Of a stretch of 8,026 nt of DNA, positions 6,376 through 8,026 are shown in pieces (positions within the stretch are counted from its first letter, which is position 1; each line of letters begins with the position of its first letter). Source of the DNA: Deltaproteobacteria bacterium (GTDB lineage: Bacteria > Desulfobacterota > Desulfobacteria > Desulfobacterales > Desulfosalsimonadaceae). The stretch lies in contig JAJRPH010000415.1 of assembly GCA_024280875.1 (NCBI GenBank), positions 1 to 8,026 of the forward strand. Direction: 5' to 3'. Both the position numbers and the translations under genes were made by a program. Below the pieces are notes generated by a model that was not told the DNA's origin, ran no database searches, and worked only from the letters and a program-made list of their open reading frames with translations.

Positions 6376-7884
6376 CTACCCTATCTTTTCGATGGTTTTA
6401 ATCACCGTCCTTCGCAGGTGTTCAATGCGCCTCAATGTATAATGACTGAGAGGATCACGCTTTAAATCCTTGACCAGCCAGAGCGTGCCATACGTCCCTT
6501 TGTCATTTGATGGCCCGTTAACATTTGGTGTAAGGGGAAGCTCCAGTTTCATCAGAGTTTTACGCTTTAAAAACGAGTCCCAGTCATTATCACTGTCTTC
6601 GCTTCTCTCCTTATTCCACCAGAAAAACCGCTCATTTTGGCTATCAAATCGTGATTTGTTTTCCATTCTTAATTCAACAAGATCAAACTGAAGCCATTGA
6701 ACTGCTCTGGTCAGATTTTTCCACATATCTTCAAGATTTCCGGAATTTTGAATGGCCATCTGAAAATTTAAAAAACTTCGTCTCTCCAATGAAATTCCTG
6801 CCTCATCCGAGACATCTTTTAACCAGTATCTGAAACTATCACTGCCCAAAAAATCAAGGTATCCGAGTTTTTGCATTCCGATAATTATCGCTACAGCAAA
6901 AAGTAGGAGCAACAGGGCGGTTTTGTTGTCATGGGTGTAAACCATTGCAATCGAAAATCCACCCATAAGTACAGTAATGCCGTACAAAATCAATACGGCT
7001 TTTTTTTGGGAAAGCCCCAGGGCCATCAGCCTGTGGTGAATATGATCTCTGTCCGGGCTAAATAATTTCTGCCCGTAAATAAACCTGCGCATGGTTGACC
7101 AAATGGTTTCCATGAGCGGAAACCCTAAGGCAATCATGGGGATCAGAATGCTGGCTGCAGTTTGACCTTTGAATGAACCCATCATACTGACAGATGCCAA
7201 CATAAAACCGATAAAATAGCTTCCGCCGTCGCCCATGAAAATGGATGCCGGGTTGGAATTGAATAAAAGGAAACCCAGCAACGCTCCTGCCAGGGCGGCC
7301 AAAACCATAGCCGGAACATACCGTCCACCTAAAACGCTGAGAATGAGAAGGACCGAGCATACCAAAAATCCCACACCAGCCGCAAGACCGTCCAATCCAT
7401 CAATCAGATTGATCGCGTTTATTACTAAAACCACCCAGAGCACCGTAATCGGCAGAGAAAGGCCGATTTGAGCCAAAGAATGCTGTGGGAAAAAAGTAAT
7501 GAGTTCAATTCGAAGCCCACCGCTATAGGCGATGATGCCGGCCAGAATCTGAACTGAAAATTTGGCAATGTATCCAAGGCGCCAAAGATCATCAATAAAG
7601 CCAAGCCCAAATATCACCAGAGAACCGAATGCCAGCCAGATAATTCTTGGGTCTTGAAAAACCTCCACAGAGATGTTTGTTTTATAAAAAAAACAGGATG
7701 CGCCACCTAAAAAACAAGCCAGAAAAATAGCAACGCCACCGATACGTGGAACCGGAATGGAATGGACTTTTCTGGCGGATGGCCTGTCCATCAGGTTAAA
7801 TTTTTGGGCAATCAAAATCACAACCGGGGTTAATACCATGGAAAAAATCCATGATGTTAAAAATATGCCGATTATCGTTCTCAT
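6376..7884 (-). CDS. Undecaprenyl-phosphate sugar-1-phosphate transferase (WecA/TagO/MraY family) with C-terminal GAF-like extension
   Basis: 502 residues, against roughly 320-370 for typical WecA/TagO. Residues 1 to about 347 form the polytopic catalytic domain with family motifs: KVHSIPVPRIGG (39-50), FIDD (96-99, the Asp pair), NLIDGLDGLAAG (159-170), NPASIFMGDGGSYFIGF (211-227) and the cytoplasmic RDHIHHRL (279-286). The HIHHRL form points to the WecA/TagO branch, which transfers a HexNAc-1-phosphate to undecaprenyl phosphate and so begins a surface glycan, rather than peptidoglycan MraY. The final ~150 residues are soluble: a helix with NLEDMWKNLTRAVQWLQF (383-400), strand DLVELRM (401-407), LMKLELPLT (444-452), GTLWLV (466-471), and a terminal amphipathic helix. 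This order resembles a GAF domain, cytosolic by position. The gene is divergent in strand from the rest of the locus. No Shine-Dalgarno sequence is seen before its ATG. Confidence 0.92.
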   Translation of the reverse strand: MRTIIGIFLTSWIFSMVLTPVVILIAQKFNLMDRPSARKVHSIPVPRIGGVAIFLACFLGGASCFFYKTNISVEVFQDPRIIWLAFGSLVIFGLGFIDDLWRLGYIAKFSVQILAGIIAYSGGLRIELITFFPQHSLAQIGLSLPITVLWVVLVINAINLIDGLDGLAAGVGFLVCSVLLILSVLGGRYVPAMVLAALAGALLGFLLFNSNPASIFMGDGGSYFIGFMLASVSMMGSFKGQTAASILIPMIALGFPLMETIWSTMRRFIYGQKLFSPDRDHIHHRLMALGLSQKKAVLILYGITVLMGGFSIAMVYTHDNKTALLLLLFAVAIIIGMQKLGYLDFLGSDSFRYWLKDVSDEAGISLERRSFLNFQMAIQNSGNLEDMWKNLTRAVQWLQFDLVELRMENKSRFDSQNERFFWWNKERSEDSDNDWDSFLKRKTLMKLELPLTPNVNGPSNDKGTYGTLWLVKDLKRDPLSHYTLRRIEHLRRTVIKTIEKIG

Positions 7885-7927
7885 AATGTCACATTAAATA
7901 TAGGCAATTTTTTGTTTTGGTTATTTT

Positions 7928-8026
7928 GACGGCTTCGTAAAAAGCTTTTGGATGGCGCTTCGCGTCACTATATCAACAAATAACTTGCGATCAACCATGT
8001 ATATTTATAAACAATTGCCTGATGCA
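7928..8026. repeat. Possible second, edge-truncated copy of the intergenic repeat family
   Basis: The gap 7885-8026 has no supportable gene. From 7929 the sequence ACGGCTTCGTAAAAAG matches the left terminus of the palindrome at 193 (ACGGCGTCGTTTAAAG) at 13 of 16 positions, and the inverted right terminus of that element at 12 of 16. A short GCG/CGC stem occurs at 7955-7963. The internal sequence then differs, and no matching right arm is visible before the window ends. I infer a diverged relative of the first repeat; chance similarity of a short terminus is possible. Confidence 0.4.

Noticed and set aside
7058..7610. Alternative-frame ORFs on both strands inside the transferase gene
   Set aside because: All overlap the conserved membrane domain of the transferase and lack start signals.
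7885..7927. Promoter for the - strand transferase gene
   Set aside because: AT-rich with TATATT/TATTTAAT-like stretches, but no -35 at suitable spacing, so not annotated.

Overview
The window looks like part of a surface or extracellular polysaccharide (EPS/capsule) locus of a Gram-negative, probably anaerobic deltaproteobacterial-type organism (Desulfobacterota is my best guess). The guess rests on an outer-membrane export protein (SLBB/Wza class) directly upstream of a Wzc-type chain-length regulator/tyrosine kinase, on protein style, and on moderately AT-rich DNA. It was not tested by any search.

Layout on the + strand: the 3' end of an SLBB polysaccharide export gene (1-192); a 164-bp gap almost filled by a nested imperfect palindrome (193-318); a fused Wzz/Wzc-type tyrosine autokinase with a tyrosine-rich tail (357-2564); a PHP-family phosphotyrosine phosphatase of the CpsB/YwqE type (2576-3277); and an O-antigen ligase/polymerase-family membrane protein with a C-terminal TPR region (3304-5610). 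These three complete genes are closely spaced (11 and 26 bp gaps) and read as one operon. A compact type II toxin-antitoxin module follows: a ribbon-helix-helix antitoxin and a PIN-domain toxin, overlapping by 4 bp, with their own strong promoter, a palindromic operator candidate over the -10 box, and a strong Shine-Dalgarno sequence (5663-6359).

On the - strand, ending 16 bp from the toxin gene, is a WecA/TagO/MraY-family undecaprenyl-phosphate sugar-1-phosphate transferase (6376-7884) with an extra C-terminal soluble domain of about 150 residues that looks GAF-like. The last 142 bp hold no gene; they contain a sequence whose first 16 bases resemble the termini of the palindrome at 193-318, suggesting a second, edge-truncated copy of the same repeat family.

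Inferred working model: the WecA-like enzyme starts a glycan on undecaprenyl phosphate in the inner membrane. The O-antigen ligase-family protein polymerises or transfers the glycan. The Wzc-like kinase sets chain length and gates export through the SLBB outer-membrane protein, and the PHP phosphatase removes phosphates from the kinase tail. The toxin-antitoxin pair is probably an independent passenger. No glycosyltransferases, flippase or exosortase lie inside the window. Nothing here is clearly a new system; the most unusual features are the repeat family, the GAF-like extension of the initiating transferase, and the toxin-antitoxin operator.
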